A stretch of 42,151 bases of DNA from an uncultured Bacteroidota bacterium (GCA_903829015.1 CAIKOJ010000143.1:1-42151), one strand, 5' to 3'; shown: positions 31,279 to 40,275, counted from the first letter of the stretch. The notes: generated from the letters alone by a model not told the origin. Translations and numbers: made by a program.

Positions 31279-34077
31279 TTACACAACCACATTGATCATT
31301 TTACCCCTTACGTAAATGAATTTCTTCAGTGGCTTGCCCTCCATCCATTTAACGATATTTTCATCTGCCAGCACAGCAGCTTCAATTGCTGCCTGATCAG
31401 CGTCCAGTGCAAACTCCATCTCCGCACGTGTTTTACCGTTTACCGCCACCGGATACATTTTAGAGTTCTCGGCAACATAACGTTCTTCATATGCCGGATA
31501 GGAAGCAGCTACAACTGTTCCGTTGTTGCCAAACTTTTGCCACAGTTCTTCAGCAATATGTGGTGCAAACGGGCAGATCACAACTGCCAGTGGTTCCAGA
31601 ATTTCTCTTTTGTGGCAGCCCAGCGCACTCAGTTCGTTCACGCAGATCATAAACTGGCTCACAGATGTATTGAAAGAGAAACGCCCTATATCTTCCGAAA
31701 TTTTTTTGATCGTTTTGTGGAGTATTCTTAATTCGGCATCGGTAGCTTTTTCATCAGTAACAATCCACCCCTTTGCATCATCTGCATACAGGCGCCACAT
31801 CTTCTTCAGAAAACGATGCACGCCCTCAATGCCCTTTGTATCCCATGGTTTACTTACATCTATCGGTCCCAGGAACATTTCATACATCCTGAAAGTATCT
31901 GCACCATACTGTGCAACAATGTCATCTGGGTTTACCACATTGTACTTGGATTTCGACATTTTTTCGACTTCTGCACCGCAGATATATTTGCCATCCTCCA
32001 GTATGAATTCTGAATCAGCATATTCGGGTCTCCATTTCTTAAACGCTTCAATATCTAATTCCAGACCGTCGACGATAGAAACGTCTACCCTGACAGCATC
32101 TACTTCAAATTGTCTCCTCAGTCCGGCCGACACTATTTTTTTAGTTCCTGTTTCTCTATACACAAACCTCGAACTTCCCTGTATCATCCCCTGATTAAGC
32201 AATTTCTTAAATGGCTCATCAAAACCTATATGACCAAGGTCGTGTAGCGCCTTTGTCCACATGCGGCTGTAGAGCAGATGCCCCACTGCATGTTCGGTAC
32301 CACCTATATACAGGTCTACCTGGTTCCAATAGTCGGTTGCTTTGCGGCTTGCAAACTCGGTTTCATTGCCGGGGTCCATGTACCGCAGAAAATACCAGCT
32401 GCTGCCTGCGTAGCCCGGCATGGTGTTGGTTTCACGCTGTCCGGCTTCTGTGGTCACCCAGTCTGCAATATTAGCCAGTGGTCCCTGTCCTTCAGGGCCG
32501 GGTTTGTAGCTTTCTACATATGGCAATTCGACCGGCAAACTACCCAGCTTGTGGTCGTTGTGAATAATAGGCTCATCATTTCCGTAAGGAATGTCGTCTA
32601 CATACATCACCGGGAATGGCTCGCCCCAATACCGCTGCCTGCTGAAGCCGGCATCGCGTAGTTTGTAGTTCACTTTCTTCTTGCCAACTCCTGCTTTTAC
32701 CAACGCATTAATCGCTGCATCAGTTGCATCTGGTATGTTCATTCCATTCAGGAAGCCGCTGTTCTCTATTGTCCCTGCCTTTGCACTGTATGCTTCTTCT
32801 CCGTTGTATCTGTCTCCAAAAATATTTGTGATCGGAATACCGAAGTATTTTGCAAATGCATGATCACGTTCATCTCCACTGGGTACACCCATGATAGCAC
32901 CTGTGCCATAGCCCGCAAGCACATATTCAGATATCCACACCGGCACCTGCTTTTCTGTAAGCGGGTGTATGGCATATGCACCAGTAAAGCAACCGGTCAC
33001 CTGTTTCACTTCGCTCATACGCTCCCGCTCCGAGCGGGTTTTAACGTAAGTCTTATATTCGTCAATAGCCTGTTTTTGATCAGCGGTAGTAATGGCATCT
33101 ACAAGCTCATGCTCCGGTGCCAGCACCATAAAATCTACACCAAAAATTGTATCGGGGCGTGTGGTGAAAACAGTGATACTATTTTCACCGGATTGTTCAG
33201 CGGTGAGGCTAAATCGCACCTCCGCTCCATTACTTTTCCCAATCCAGTTTTTCTGCATTTCTTTCATCGCATCAGACCACTCCAACTTGTCGAGGCTGTC
33301 AATCAGTCTTTCAGCAAATTCAGTGATCCTCAAAAACCACTGGCGCATGTTCTTCCGCTCAACCGGATGGCTGCCGCGTTCTGAAACGCCGTTCACCACT
33401 TCATCATTCGCAAGTACGGTTCCTAATGCTTCACACCACCACACCTGCGCATAACCCTGATAGGCAATACGGTACTGCATCAGGCATTCACGTTTTTCTT
33501 TCTCAGAATATATTTTCCATGCTGCTGCATCAAACTGCAGGCTCTCATCTCCTGGGCATGCATGGTTTATGTTGCCCTCAGTTTCAAATATGCCAATCAG
33601 TTCACTGATCGGTTTTGCCTTGTTTTCTTTTCTATTGTACCAGCTATGAAACAACTGCAGGAAAATCCACTGTGTCCACTTATAGTATTTGGGTTCGCTG
33701 GTGCGCACTTCTCTGTCCCAGTCGTAGCAGAAACCTATATTGTCCAGTTGTTCCCTGTATCGGGCTATATTTTTCTCTGTAGTAACTGCCGGGTGTTGTC
33801 CGGTTTCAAGGGCATATTGTTCGGCAGGCAATCCGAATGCGTCAAAACCCATCGGGTGCAACACATTGTATCCGCTCAGCCTTTTGTAGCGGGCATAGAT
33901 ATCAGATGCGATATAGCCCAGCGGATGTCCTACATGCAGTCCGGCACCACTTGGGTACGGAAACATATCCAGCACATAACACTTAGGCTTGTCGCTTTCA
34001 TTGGTAACTTTATAAACTTTATTGTCGTTCCAGTATTTCTTCCACTGCGCTTCTATTGCCCTAAAATCGTATTCCAT
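31279..34077 (-). CDS. leuS: Leucyl-tRNA synthetase
   Basis: 932 residues, a class I synthetase charging tRNA-Leu. The HIGH-like motif is HVGH (48-51, in AGLHVGHPLGYIASD) and the KMSKS motif is at 706-710 (KMSKSKYNVVNPDD). The CP1 editing domain is present (FTTRPDTIFGVDFMVLAPEH and the conserved GTGAIMGVPSGDERDHAFA). The region after FHSWYNRKENKAKPI carries an insert typical of Bacteroidota enzymes, explaining the length above the 860 residues of E. coli LeuRS. The anticodon-binding and C-terminal domains are intact. The ATG at 34077 begins the standard MEYDFRAIEAQWKKYW. A -7 element lies 35 bp upstream, leaving a short leader with no T-box, as expected for this phylum. Confidence 0.98.
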   Translation of the reverse strand: MEYDFRAIEAQWKKYWNDNKVYKVTNESDKPKCYVLDMFPYPSGAGLHVGHPLGYIASDIYARYKRLSGYNVLHPMGFDAFGLPAEQYALETGQHPAVTTEKNIARYREQLDNIGFCYDWDREVRTSEPKYYKWTQWIFLQLFHSWYNRKENKAKPISELIGIFETEGNINHACPGDESLQFDAAAWKIYSEKEKRECLMQYRIAYQGYAQVWWCEALGTVLANDEVVNGVSERGSHPVERKNMRQWFLRITEFAERLIDSLDKLEWSDAMKEMQKNWIGKSNGAEVRFSLTAEQSGENSITVFTTRPDTIFGVDFMVLAPEHELVDAITTADQKQAIDEYKTYVKTRSERERMSEVKQVTGCFTGAYAIHPLTEKQVPVWISEYVLAGYGTGAIMGVPSGDERDHAFAKYFGIPITNIFGDRYNGEEAYSAKAGTIENSGFLNGMNIPDATDAAINALVKAGVGKKKVNYKLRDAGFSRQRYWGEPFPVMYVDDIPYGNDEPIIHNDHKLGSLPVELPYVESYKPGPEGQGPLANIADWVTTEAGQRETNTMPGYAGSSWYFLRYMDPGNETEFASRKATDYWNQVDLYIGGTEHAVGHLLYSRMWTKALHDLGHIGFDEPFKKLLNQGMIQGSSRFVYRETGTKKIVSAGLRRQFEVDAVRVDVSIVDGLELDIEAFKKWRPEYADSEFILEDGKYICGAEVEKMSKSKYNVVNPDDIVAQYGADTFRMYEMFLGPIDVSKPWDTKGIEGVHRFLKKMWRLYADDAKGWIVTDEKATDAELRILHKTIKKISEDIGRFSFNTSVSQFMICVNELSALGCHKREILEPLAVVICPFAPHIAEELWQKFGNNGTVVAASYPAYEERYVAENSKMYPVAVNGKTRAEMEFALDADQAAIEAAVLADENIVKWMEGKPLKKFIYVRGKMINVVV

Positions 34078-34111
34078 GTATACTAAGTAAAAATTTACAA
34101 TCTAATGCCCG

Positions 34112-34119
34112 CAAAAATA
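34112..34119 (-). promoter_or_regulatory. Bacteroidota -7 promoter element for leuS
   Basis: On the minus strand the bases read TATTTTTG, a perfect TAnnTTTG match 35 bp upstream of the leuS ATG. Confidence 0.6.
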
Positions 34120-34195
34120 CAAAAACTAAGCCCTGTTTATAACCCGTGCTTTTTAATTAAGTACCACTACCAAGTGAATGATTAATTTGCATGTG

Positions 34196-34960
34196 CTAAA
34201 ACTCCAGCACCAGCCCGTCATAGGCAAGATGCATTCCCGGTGGCAGGTCGGCATCAATTACATCGTGCAGTCCCAGCTGGTGGCTGATGTGCGTAAAGTA
34301 GGTGTCGCCGGCATCGGCACTGTTGGCTACCTCAATGGCTTCTGATAATGTGTAGTGGGAGATATGGGGTTCATGCCTCAGCGCATTTAGCACCATGGCC
34401 TTGCTTCCTTTCGCTTTCAGTAGTTCTTCCGGCTCTATAAAGTTGGCATCTGTGATATAAGTGAAGTCCCCGATCCTGAAACCCAGCACCTCCAGTTTAT
34501 AATGAAGTACACGGATGGGAATGATCTCCAAACCATTTATATTAAAAGTCTCACCGGGTGTAATAGTGTTCAGAAAGATCTGCGGTATGCCGGGGTAGGT
34601 TGGGTTATCAAAAATGTAACTGAATTCTCTCCTCAGGCCGATCTGAGTTTCTTCGGTAGCGTATATATCAATTGGTTTGCCCGAAATGAAGTTGTATGCA
34701 CGTATATCGTCCATTCCGGCAATATGGTCTTTATGCCCGTGTGTAAAAACGATCGCATCCAGCTTTTTCACTTTTGCACGCAGCATCTGGTACCTGAAAT
34801 CTGGTCCGCTGTCAATAACAATGCTCGCCTCCGGTGTTTCTATCCACACAGAGGTCCTGAGCCGGTTGTCTTTCTTATTGTCAGAAGTGCACACATGGCA
34901 TTCACAGCCTATTATAGGAACGCCTTGAGAAGTACCCGTACCAATGAAAGTGATCTTCAC
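34196..34960 (-). CDS. PhnP-like metallo-beta-lactamase-fold hydrolase
   Basis: 254 residues starting with GTG at 34960. The MBL metal site is FTHGHKDHIAGMDD (H74, H76, D78, H79), with YITDAN and HIxH-type ligands later. An N-terminal CECHVC cluster (C19, C21, C24) marks the PhnP-like branch, where it binds a structural zinc; PhnP itself is a phosphodiesterase acting on cyclic ribose phosphates. In Bacteroidota these genes occur without phn operons, so the substrate is probably a different cyclic or nucleotide diester; this is open. The start is 2 bp after the stop of the 102-residue gene, so the two are certainly co-transcribed and may be translationally coupled. It is cytoplasmic. Confidence 0.88.
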   Translation of the reverse strand: MKITFIGTGTSQGVPIIGCECHVCTSDNKKDNRLRTSVWIETPEASIVIDSGPDFRYQMLRAKVKKLDAIVFTHGHKDHIAGMDDIRAYNFISGKPIDIYATEETQIGLRREFSYIFDNPTYPGIPQIFLNTITPGETFNINGLEIIPIRVLHYKLEVLGFRIGDFTYITDANFIEPEELLKAKGSKAMVLNALRHEPHISHYTLSEAIEVANSADAGDTYFTHISHQLGLHDVIDADLPPGMHLAYDGLVLEF

Positions 34961-34962
34961 AG

Positions 34963-35271
34963 CTACATATCCATTTGAGTTTGAACGGATGGGTCTTCTT
35001 CGGCAGCGGGGGCATTTTTCAGAGATTTATACAGCTTCAGCATCTCGGTGCTTAGCTCTTCTTCGTTAATGGTAATTGACTGCAAAATTTCCAGCAGGGC
35101 ATTGATCCTGCCCTCCACACTGAAAAATTTATTGATCACCACAACCCTGCGCTCCTCCAGAATACAGTAACCGCTGTTAAAATGTCCCTTTTCGTAACGT
35201 ATGATGTACCTTGCTTCTTCAAAAAGCTCTTCTAATTTTTTTAGCGTGTTTGGCGTATATTTGAAACTCAT
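34963..35271 (-). CDS. Conserved small protein upstream of the MBL hydrolase
   Basis: 102 residues, cytoplasmic. The sequence LEELFEEARYIIRYEKGHFNSGYCILEERRVVVINKFFSVEGRI is strongly patterned and looks well conserved, followed by an amphipathic helix (NALLEILQSI...EELSTEMLKLYKSL) and a polar tail. I recall similar proteins beside MBL hydrolases in other Bacteroidota, but I could not search. No enzyme motif is seen. The 2-bp spacing to the hydrolase suggests a partner or regulatory subunit; a helper role is inference. It is divergent from the PorT-like barrel gene, with less than 100 bp between start codons. Confidence 0.72.
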   Translation of the reverse strand: MSFKYTPNTLKKLEELFEEARYIIRYEKGHFNSGYCILEERRVVVINKFFSVEGRINALLEILQSITINEEELSTEMLKLYKSLKNAPAAEEDPSVQTQMDM

Positions 35272-35358
35272 TATTGCTGATTGTACATGTTTAGTAAGCT
35301 ATACCAAAGATTTTCATCAAAAAAACCGTCTATTAGGTATGGAGCTTATCCCTTTTCG

Positions 35359-36075
35359 ATGAATAAAAGTAGAAAATTCGCCGCACTTCTGATCATTGCA
35401 ATTATTTCGTCTGTGTTTCCGGTTGCTTTACATGCACAGGATGAAGACGATGATGAACCACATGGTTTATATCTGGAAGAAAAGAAAGTGTTCTACGGAG
35501 GTTTGGTGGCAGGCGGCAATTTTGCCCAGGTAGATGGCGACTGGTTTGCCGGTTACCGTAAAATGGGGGTAAACGCAGGTGCTATTGTTTATGCCCAGCT
35601 GGCCAAACACATTGCTTTGAGCCTCGAGATATTATATTCACAGAAAGGCAGCCGGAGCAAGTTAGGGCAATATTCTCCCAGAGATCACAGCATTTACATT
35701 GCTAAATATGGAATAAACCTCAACTATGCGGAGATTCCACTCATGATCAATTATTTCGATAAGCGGAAAAGCCATTTCGGGCTTGGTGTTTCATACGGAC
35801 GTCTGGTAAGTAGTAAAGAAACTGTTGAGATTATTACGGACACAATTAGAAATGTGGTTACTTCATTGGATTTCAACGGTCAGTATCCATTTAAAAAAGA
35901 TGCATTCGACTTTCTTGCCGGTGTAGAATTACACCTTTGGAAAGGTTTGTTCCTGAATATTCGTTTCCAATATTCTCTGATGCCTATTCGCAGCCAGATT
36001 CCGCCACCAGCCTATGCCAGGTCCGACCAATCGAACAATTTGTGGGCGGTGAGGGTCATGTATCTGCTCAAATAA
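35359..36075 (+). CDS. Outer-membrane beta-barrel protein, PorT-like
   Basis: 238 residues from the ATG at 35359, chosen because MNKSRKFAALLIIAIISSVFPVALHAQ is a clean signal peptide; the frame also opens at 35281 but the additional residues are not signal-like. An acidic stretch (DEDDDEPHG) follows the cleavage site, then amphipathic strands with VFYGGLVAGGNFAQVDGD, GVNAGAIVYAQL, LSLEILYSQKGSR, YAEIPLMINYF, HFGLGVSYGRLV and FLAGVELHLWKGLFLNIRFQYSL. This is the outer-membrane barrel domain 2/PorT-like pattern. True PorT is a T9SS component, but many paralogues are unrelated to secretion, so T9SS function is not claimed. The thioesterase gene starts 10 bp after its stop, so they probably share a transcript. 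Confidence 0.8.
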   Translation: MNKSRKFAALLIIAIISSVFPVALHAQDEDDDEPHGLYLEEKKVFYGGLVAGGNFAQVDGDWFAGYRKMGVNAGAIVYAQLAKHIALSLEILYSQKGSRSKLGQYSPRDHSIYIAKYGINLNYAEIPLMINYFDKRKSHFGLGVSYGRLVSSKETVEIITDTIRNVVTSLDFNGQYPFKKDAFDFLAGVELHLWKGLFLNIRFQYSLMPIRSQIPPPAYARSDQSNNLWAVRVMYLLK

Positions 36076-36085
36076 CCAAACTATA

Positions 36086-36499
36086 GTGGATCCGACCATA
36101 GAATTGTCTTTACGGATAGACTGGAGTGAGATGGATCTGTACGGTCACGTAAATAATGTGGCCTATTTCAAATACATCCAGGCTGCCCGGGTAAATTTTT
36201 GGGAGCAAGTTGGCATTATCAAGTCTTATGAACAAAGCAAGGTCGGACCAATATTGCTGTCAGCATCCTGCAATTTTATCAAACCGCTTTTCTATCCGGG
36301 TAATATTATCATATCCACTACAGTTGAGTTTCTTAAAAATACCAGCTTTGGACTTCGCCATCGGATTTTCAATGAACAAAAAGACCTTGCGGCTGACGCA
36401 CAAGATGTGATCGTATACTTTGATTTTAATAAGAATGAAAAAGTACACATTGCCGGCGAACTGAGAAATAGGTTGGCGACCATGGCACCGGCTAAATGA
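36086..36499 (+). CDS. Hotdog-fold acyl-CoA thioesterase (4HBT)
   Basis: 137 residues starting with GTG at 36086, 10 bp after the barrel gene. The segment LRIDWSEMDLYGHVNNVAYFKYIQAARVNFWEQVG is the active-site helix of 4-hydroxybenzoyl-CoA thioesterase-type hotdog proteins, with Asp in place of the usual D-x-x-G-H-V-N-N pattern retained (DLYGHVNN). GLRHRIFNEQKDLAADAQDVIVYFDFNKNEK completes the fold. These cytoplasmic enzymes hydrolyse acyl-CoA thioesters; substrate chain length is not predictable. No ATG is available upstream in frame before the preceding stop. Confidence 0.88.
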   Translation: MDPTIELSLRIDWSEMDLYGHVNNVAYFKYIQAARVNFWEQVGIIKSYEQSKVGPILLSASCNFIKPLFYPGNIIISTTVEFLKNTSFGLRHRIFNEQKDLAADAQDVIVYFDFNKNEKVHIAGELRNRLATMAPAK

Positions 36500-36643
36500 A
36501 CTTTTTCCTCACTGCAGATATTACCCTTCCCACCGAACGTTGAATAAGTAATGTAAAATAGATAACTTCGCAATCATAAGCCCCCCTTTTCTAAAACTTA
36601 TTGTACATCTCATGATGTAAAGACAAAATAAAAGCACCAGTAC

Positions 36644-37390
36644 ATGCATATTAGAATAGTATTACCGGCATATAATGAAGAAGATTCGTTGCCGCCACTA
36701 TTGAGCAAGATCAATGATGCTTTTAATTTGTATAAATGGGACGCTAGTGTGCTGGTGGTAAATGATGGCAGCAAGGACAATACGCTCTCCGTTGCTCAGA
36801 ATTTCAAGGCAGACATTCCGATATCGGTGCTGGACATCCAACCCAACAGCGGGCTAGCCAATGCTATTAACGCCGGAATGCGCAAGGCAATAGAAGGATT
36901 GAAAGATACGGATATCGTTGTAACGTTGGATGCCGATGACAGCCAGAACCCTTTTCTGATTCAGCGTATGGCACAGCAGGTGGCAGAAGGCAGCGATTTG
37001 GTGATAGCATCGCGTTACCAACCGGGTGCACGCATCAAAGGGCTGAAACGATCGAGAACTTTCTTTAGCTGGGCTGCAGGTTTCCTGTTCCGGATATTAG
37101 TCGGATTTGAAGGTATCAAAGATTATACCTGCGGTTTCAGAGCTTACAGGGTAGATATGCTGAAGAAGACCATCTGGGTGTATGGCGACAAATTCATTAC
37201 GCAGAAAGGTTTTGGGTGCATGGTAGAGGTGCTTTTAAAAGTAGCCGGGCAAAGTGCCACCATGAATGAAATTCCGATGATACTGCGCTACGACCTGAAA
37301 CAGGGAGAATCAAAAATGGATGTACAGCGCACCATGAAACAAACACTCAAGTTACTGCTCGACTATAAAACAGGTAAACTTAAACCCTGA
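36644..37390 (+). CDS. Family 2 glycosyltransferase (dolichol-phosphate-mannose-synthase-like)
   Basis: 248 residues. The GT2 fold is clear: RIVLPAYNEEDSLPPLL, VLVVNDGSKDNTL, the metal-binding VVTLDADDSQNPFLI and the DPM1-like GFRAYRVDMLKK. RYQPGARIKGLKRSRTFFS fits the acceptor loop. Such enzymes transfer a sugar from a nucleotide donor to a polyprenyl phosphate at the cytoplasmic membrane face. No C-terminal membrane helices are present, unlike larger DPM1-type enzymes. The next gene, a GT-C membrane transferase starting 7 bp downstream, would be the natural user of the polyprenyl-linked sugar; this pairing is known from ArnC/ArnT- and GtrB-type systems. A weak -7-like TAACTTCG (36563-36570) lies upstream. 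Confidence 0.9.
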   Translation: MHIRIVLPAYNEEDSLPPLLSKINDAFNLYKWDASVLVVNDGSKDNTLSVAQNFKADIPISVLDIQPNSGLANAINAGMRKAIEGLKDTDIVVTLDADDSQNPFLIQRMAQQVAEGSDLVIASRYQPGARIKGLKRSRTFFSWAAGFLFRILVGFEGIKDYTCGFRAYRVDMLKKTIWVYGDKFITQKGFGCMVEVLLKVAGQSATMNEIPMILRYDLKQGESKMDVQRTMKQTLKLLLDYKTGKLKP

Positions 37391-37397
37391 TCTCTCC

Positions 37398-38852
37398 ATG
37401 GGCGATGTTAATCTCTGTGTAGGTAATGATCTGAGTAAAAAGGTCAACTTCATTTGCCTGATAGCTGCCATTTTTCTGGTATTATTACTCCCGTTAAAAA
37501 AAGAGATCTGGTACGACGAAACTGTTTCGGTGCTGTGTAGCAAAGGTATCAGCCACGATACTCATTTGCAGTTCGCCGATACTACTATCGTTCATTCAGC
37601 AGATATCGAAAAGCTCAATAATGCCGCCAATGTATTTACTGCAACCGTTAACGACAATGCCAACAGTTTCCTGTACAATCTGAAGCTGCATTGGATAACA
37701 CGGCTGTTTGGGCGCAGTATTACTGCCTATATGCTCTTATCGAAACTGTGTGCAGTTATAACATTGATCGCCTTCTATTTCCTGAGCAGGCAGTTCTTTA
37801 AAGACTCGTTGTTCACTGGTTTAGCTGTACTCCTGTTGGTTACCGACCTCAACTTTATTAGTATGAGTCACGAGATAAGGGCATACAGTATGGGTACTAC
37901 ATTTGTAACATTGGCTGCAGTTTTCTTTTTTAGCTATCTAAATACAAAAGAGCGCCCCGTATACCTATTTCTGGTTTCGTTTTTTGGAGTGTGTGCAGTG
38001 CTATCTCATTTTCTTACAGTATATATCATTGCAGTTTTCCTGGTTGCGCTCATCCTTTTAAAAGGAAAGAAACTATTTACATTCAAAAACATGGCCGCGG
38101 GGCTGATTCCCCTTATCCCGCTGATATTGTTTTTTTGGGAAGCCTACAGCGGCATTGGCGTAATGAAGGGGCAAAGCAGGAACATTGAGGACGGATATGC
38201 CAACTACGGATTTCATATTTCAGAAGTGTTTTTACGAAGCATGAAGTATATGTCCATGAATTTTAAAATGGTGTTCCCCGCATTCAGTTCAGGTACGTCT
38301 GTTGTCTTCATTTCTTTTCTGGTAACCATTGCACTTTTCGTTTTGGGCATTATGGGCGCTACGAATAAAAATGAAAAGACTACCCTGAAACTGATGTTTG
38401 CCCTGGGCACGGTGAGTACCGTATTGTTGTTGTTGTTAAGCCTGAAGTCGGGGCATTATACGTCTCTATATTTCCGTTATCATTCGTTTGCGCTGCCTTT
38501 CTGTAGTTTGGCAGTTGTCTATGTTCTTTTTATTCGCTTTAATAGCCACAAGGTGAATAGACTGGTCAAATATGTTGCGGCAGCAGTTATCGTCCTGCCA
38601 TCCTTGGCTTTTTTTGCCAAAAGTGTGTTTAAGGAATCTTTAAACGTTCACTACAATCATCCGTCAATTGCTGCCCAAATTGTGAAAAATAACCTCAACA
38701 GAGTGGGCGTGCCGGACTGGCAGGATGCCTTCCTGCTTCAATCTCTTTTGCCACAGGGTTATAAAATAGATTATTTTCGCAGTACAAAAGGTGATTTCTT
38801 TATTCTGTATAAACAAACAGGAACAGAATTGATACCCGCAATTAAAGACTAG
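37398..38852 (+). CDS. Multi-pass membrane glycosyltransferase (GT-C/PMT-ArnT-like)
   Basis: 484 residues with about 10-12 hydrophobic helices. An N-terminal helix (FICLIAAIFLVLLLPL) is followed by the GT-C-type acidic loop KEIWYDETVSVLC, in the place where PMT- and ArnT-like transferases have their catalytic Asp, then NANSFLYNLKLHW and DLNFISMSHEIRAYSM. A soluble C-terminal tail (about 430-484) is short. GT-C enzymes use polyprenyl-phosphate sugars on the outer face of the inner membrane. The donor could come from the GT2 protein encoded 7 bp upstream. The acceptor (lipid A, glycoprotein or polysaccharide) is unknown. The frame ends 8 bp before wecB. The N-terminal MGDVNLCVGNDLSKK part has no hydrophobic feature, so the exact start is less certain. 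Confidence 0.85.
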   Translation: MGDVNLCVGNDLSKKVNFICLIAAIFLVLLLPLKKEIWYDETVSVLCSKGISHDTHLQFADTTIVHSADIEKLNNAANVFTATVNDNANSFLYNLKLHWITRLFGRSITAYMLLSKLCAVITLIAFYFLSRQFFKDSLFTGLAVLLLVTDLNFISMSHEIRAYSMGTTFVTLAAVFFFSYLNTKERPVYLFLVSFFGVCAVLSHFLTVYIIAVFLVALILLKGKKLFTFKNMAAGLIPLIPLILFFWEAYSGIGVMKGQSRNIEDGYANYGFHISEVFLRSMKYMSMNFKMVFPAFSSGTSVVFISFLVTIALFVLGIMGATNKNEKTTLKLMFALGTVSTVLLLLLSLKSGHYTSLYFRYHSFALPFCSLAVVYVLFIRFNSHKVNRLVKYVAAAVIVLPSLAFFAKSVFKESLNVHYNHPSIAAQIVKNNLNRVGVPDWQDAFLLQSLLPQGYKIDYFRSTKGDFFILYKQTGTELIPAIKD

Positions 38853-38860
38853 TCGCGCTC

Positions 38861-39967
38861 ATGCAGAAAGTATTGATTTTCTTTGGCACCCGTCCGGAAG
38901 CTATTAAACTGGCTCCGGTGGTAGATGAACTGATGAAGACTCCCAACTTCAATACAGTTGTCTGTTCCACAGGCCAGCACAAAGAAATGCTGCAGCAGGT
39001 GGTAGATTTTTTTAGCATACCTATTCACATATCGCTCGACGTTATGGAGCCCAACCAGCAACTGGCCGCTCTTACTGCAAAGTTGCTCACCAAGATCAAC
39101 GAGGTGATGCTACTAGAAAAACCCGATATCGTGATAGTTCAAGGTGATACGCATACTACATTTGCCGCATCGCTGGCTGCATTTTATAACAAGGTAACAC
39201 TGCTGCACGTAGAAGCAGGTCTGCGTACTTTTAATAAATACTCTCCGTTCCCCGAAGAGATCAACAGGGTTATTACCTCGCGTCTCGCAGACTATCATTT
39301 TCCACCCACCGAACAATCAATGGACAATTTGTTGCAGGAGGGTATACCGTTCGATAAAATGGTGATCACCGGCAATACAGGCATCGATGCGCTGTTCCTT
39401 GGACTGAAAAAGATTGAGAATGCAATACCAGCAGGGATAGAAAAGTCTCAACTGGGGCATATTCAAAACTACATATTGGTTACTATGCACCGCCGAGAGA
39501 ATTTCGGTGACGGTGTTCGTAATATCTGTCAGGCTATTCTTCGAATAGTGGCGGAATCAAACACACCGGTAATATTCCCGGTCCATTTGAATCCCAATGT
39601 AAAAGACGTTGTTCAGGAAATGCTGGGTGGCAATCCACTCATCCACCTTACACCTCCTTTTGCATATCCCGAATTCCTGTGGCTGATGAACAACGCAAAA
39701 CTGATACTTACAGACAGTGGAGGTGTGCAGGAGGAAGCGCCCTCGTTGGGTAAACCCGTTTTGCTGCTGAGAGACACCACCGAGCGCCCGGAAGCACTCG
39801 ACGCTGGCACCGTGCTGAAAGTAGGCAGCGATGCTGAATTATTATTTAAAGAGGCAATGAATCTATTAACCAATGCCAACGCTTACAACACAATGGCTGG
39901 GCGATCTAACCCTTATGGCGACGGACACGCGGCAAAGAAAATTGTGGAATTTATGCTTACAATGTGA
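38861..39967 (+). CDS. wecB: UDP-N-acetylglucosamine 2-epimerase (non-hydrolysing)
   Basis: 368 residues, the normal length. It interconverts UDP-GlcNAc and UDP-ManNAc for surface polysaccharides. Visible signatures are FFGTRPEAIKLAPVV at the N-terminus, VVQGDTHTTFAASLAAFY, LLHVEAGLRTFNKYSPFPEEINR, TMHRRENFGDGVRNI, DSGGVQEEAPSLGKPVLLLRDTTERPEA and the UDP-binding Gly-rich regions. It is cytoplasmic. Spacing of 8 bp after the GT-C gene makes it the third gene of an operon with the GT2 and GT-C genes. ManNAc-derived sugars could feed a surface glycan, but no other nucleotide-sugar genes are in the window. The operon appears to end here. Confidence 0.96.
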   Translation: MQKVLIFFGTRPEAIKLAPVVDELMKTPNFNTVVCSTGQHKEMLQQVVDFFSIPIHISLDVMEPNQQLAALTAKLLTKINEVMLLEKPDIVIVQGDTHTTFAASLAAFYNKVTLLHVEAGLRTFNKYSPFPEEINRVITSRLADYHFPPTEQSMDNLLQEGIPFDKMVITGNTGIDALFLGLKKIENAIPAGIEKSQLGHIQNYILVTMHRRENFGDGVRNICQAILRIVAESNTPVIFPVHLNPNVKDVVQEMLGGNPLIHLTPPFAYPEFLWLMNNAKLILTDSGGVQEEAPSLGKPVLLLRDTTERPEALDAGTVLKVGSDAELLFKEAMNLLTNANAYNTMAGRSNPYGDGHAAKKIVEFMLTM

Positions 39968-40028
39968 TACGATGCAGCTAATGTTGGTGTGGTGATCATG
40001 CCATTTCTTTAATCTCCAAACGTTTTTT

Positions 40029-40229
40029 ATGAATAAATCAGTTGTGATTATTTTAAGCGTTATCTGGCTGATGTGTGCCATGTATCTGATTCTGGCACAA
40101 ATGTACAATTACCCATATAAGGGTTTAGCAATGGCAGGATCCTGGACGGCAAGTTTGCTGCTGTTGGTAAGTGTAATCTTATACATCCGCAAGCATAAAA
40201 ACAACAAGTCTGATCAGAACAACGGATAA
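40029..40229 (+). CDS. Two-helix small membrane protein
   Basis: 66 residues: two hydrophobic segments (about 4-22, VVIILSVIWLMCAMYLILA; and about 36-54, AGSWTASLLLLVSVILYI) joined by a short loop with aromatic residues (MYNYPYKGL) and a basic tail (RKHKNNKSDQNNG). Topology is likely hairpin-like with both ends inside. No known family was recognised. It lies 61 bp after wecB with no clear terminator, so it could be the last gene of that operon or stand alone. The coding look is reasonable but, given its size, this is less certain than the neighbours. Confidence 0.55.
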   Translation: MNKSVVIILSVIWLMCAMYLILAQMYNYPYKGLAMAGSWTASLLLLVSVILYIRKHKNNKSDQNNG

Positions 40230-40267
40230 TAGTTGAATCCGCGGCAACACTTATGCTGGAAAATAGA

Positions 40268-40275
40268 TATTTTTG
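40268..40275 (+). promoter_or_regulatory. Bacteroidota -7 promoter element for the fibronectin-III gene
   Basis: TATTTTTG is a perfect TAnnTTTG match. It overlaps a TTG at 40273 that could be taken as a start; the transcript begins after it, so translation must start downstream, at the ATG of 40330. Confidence 0.65.
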
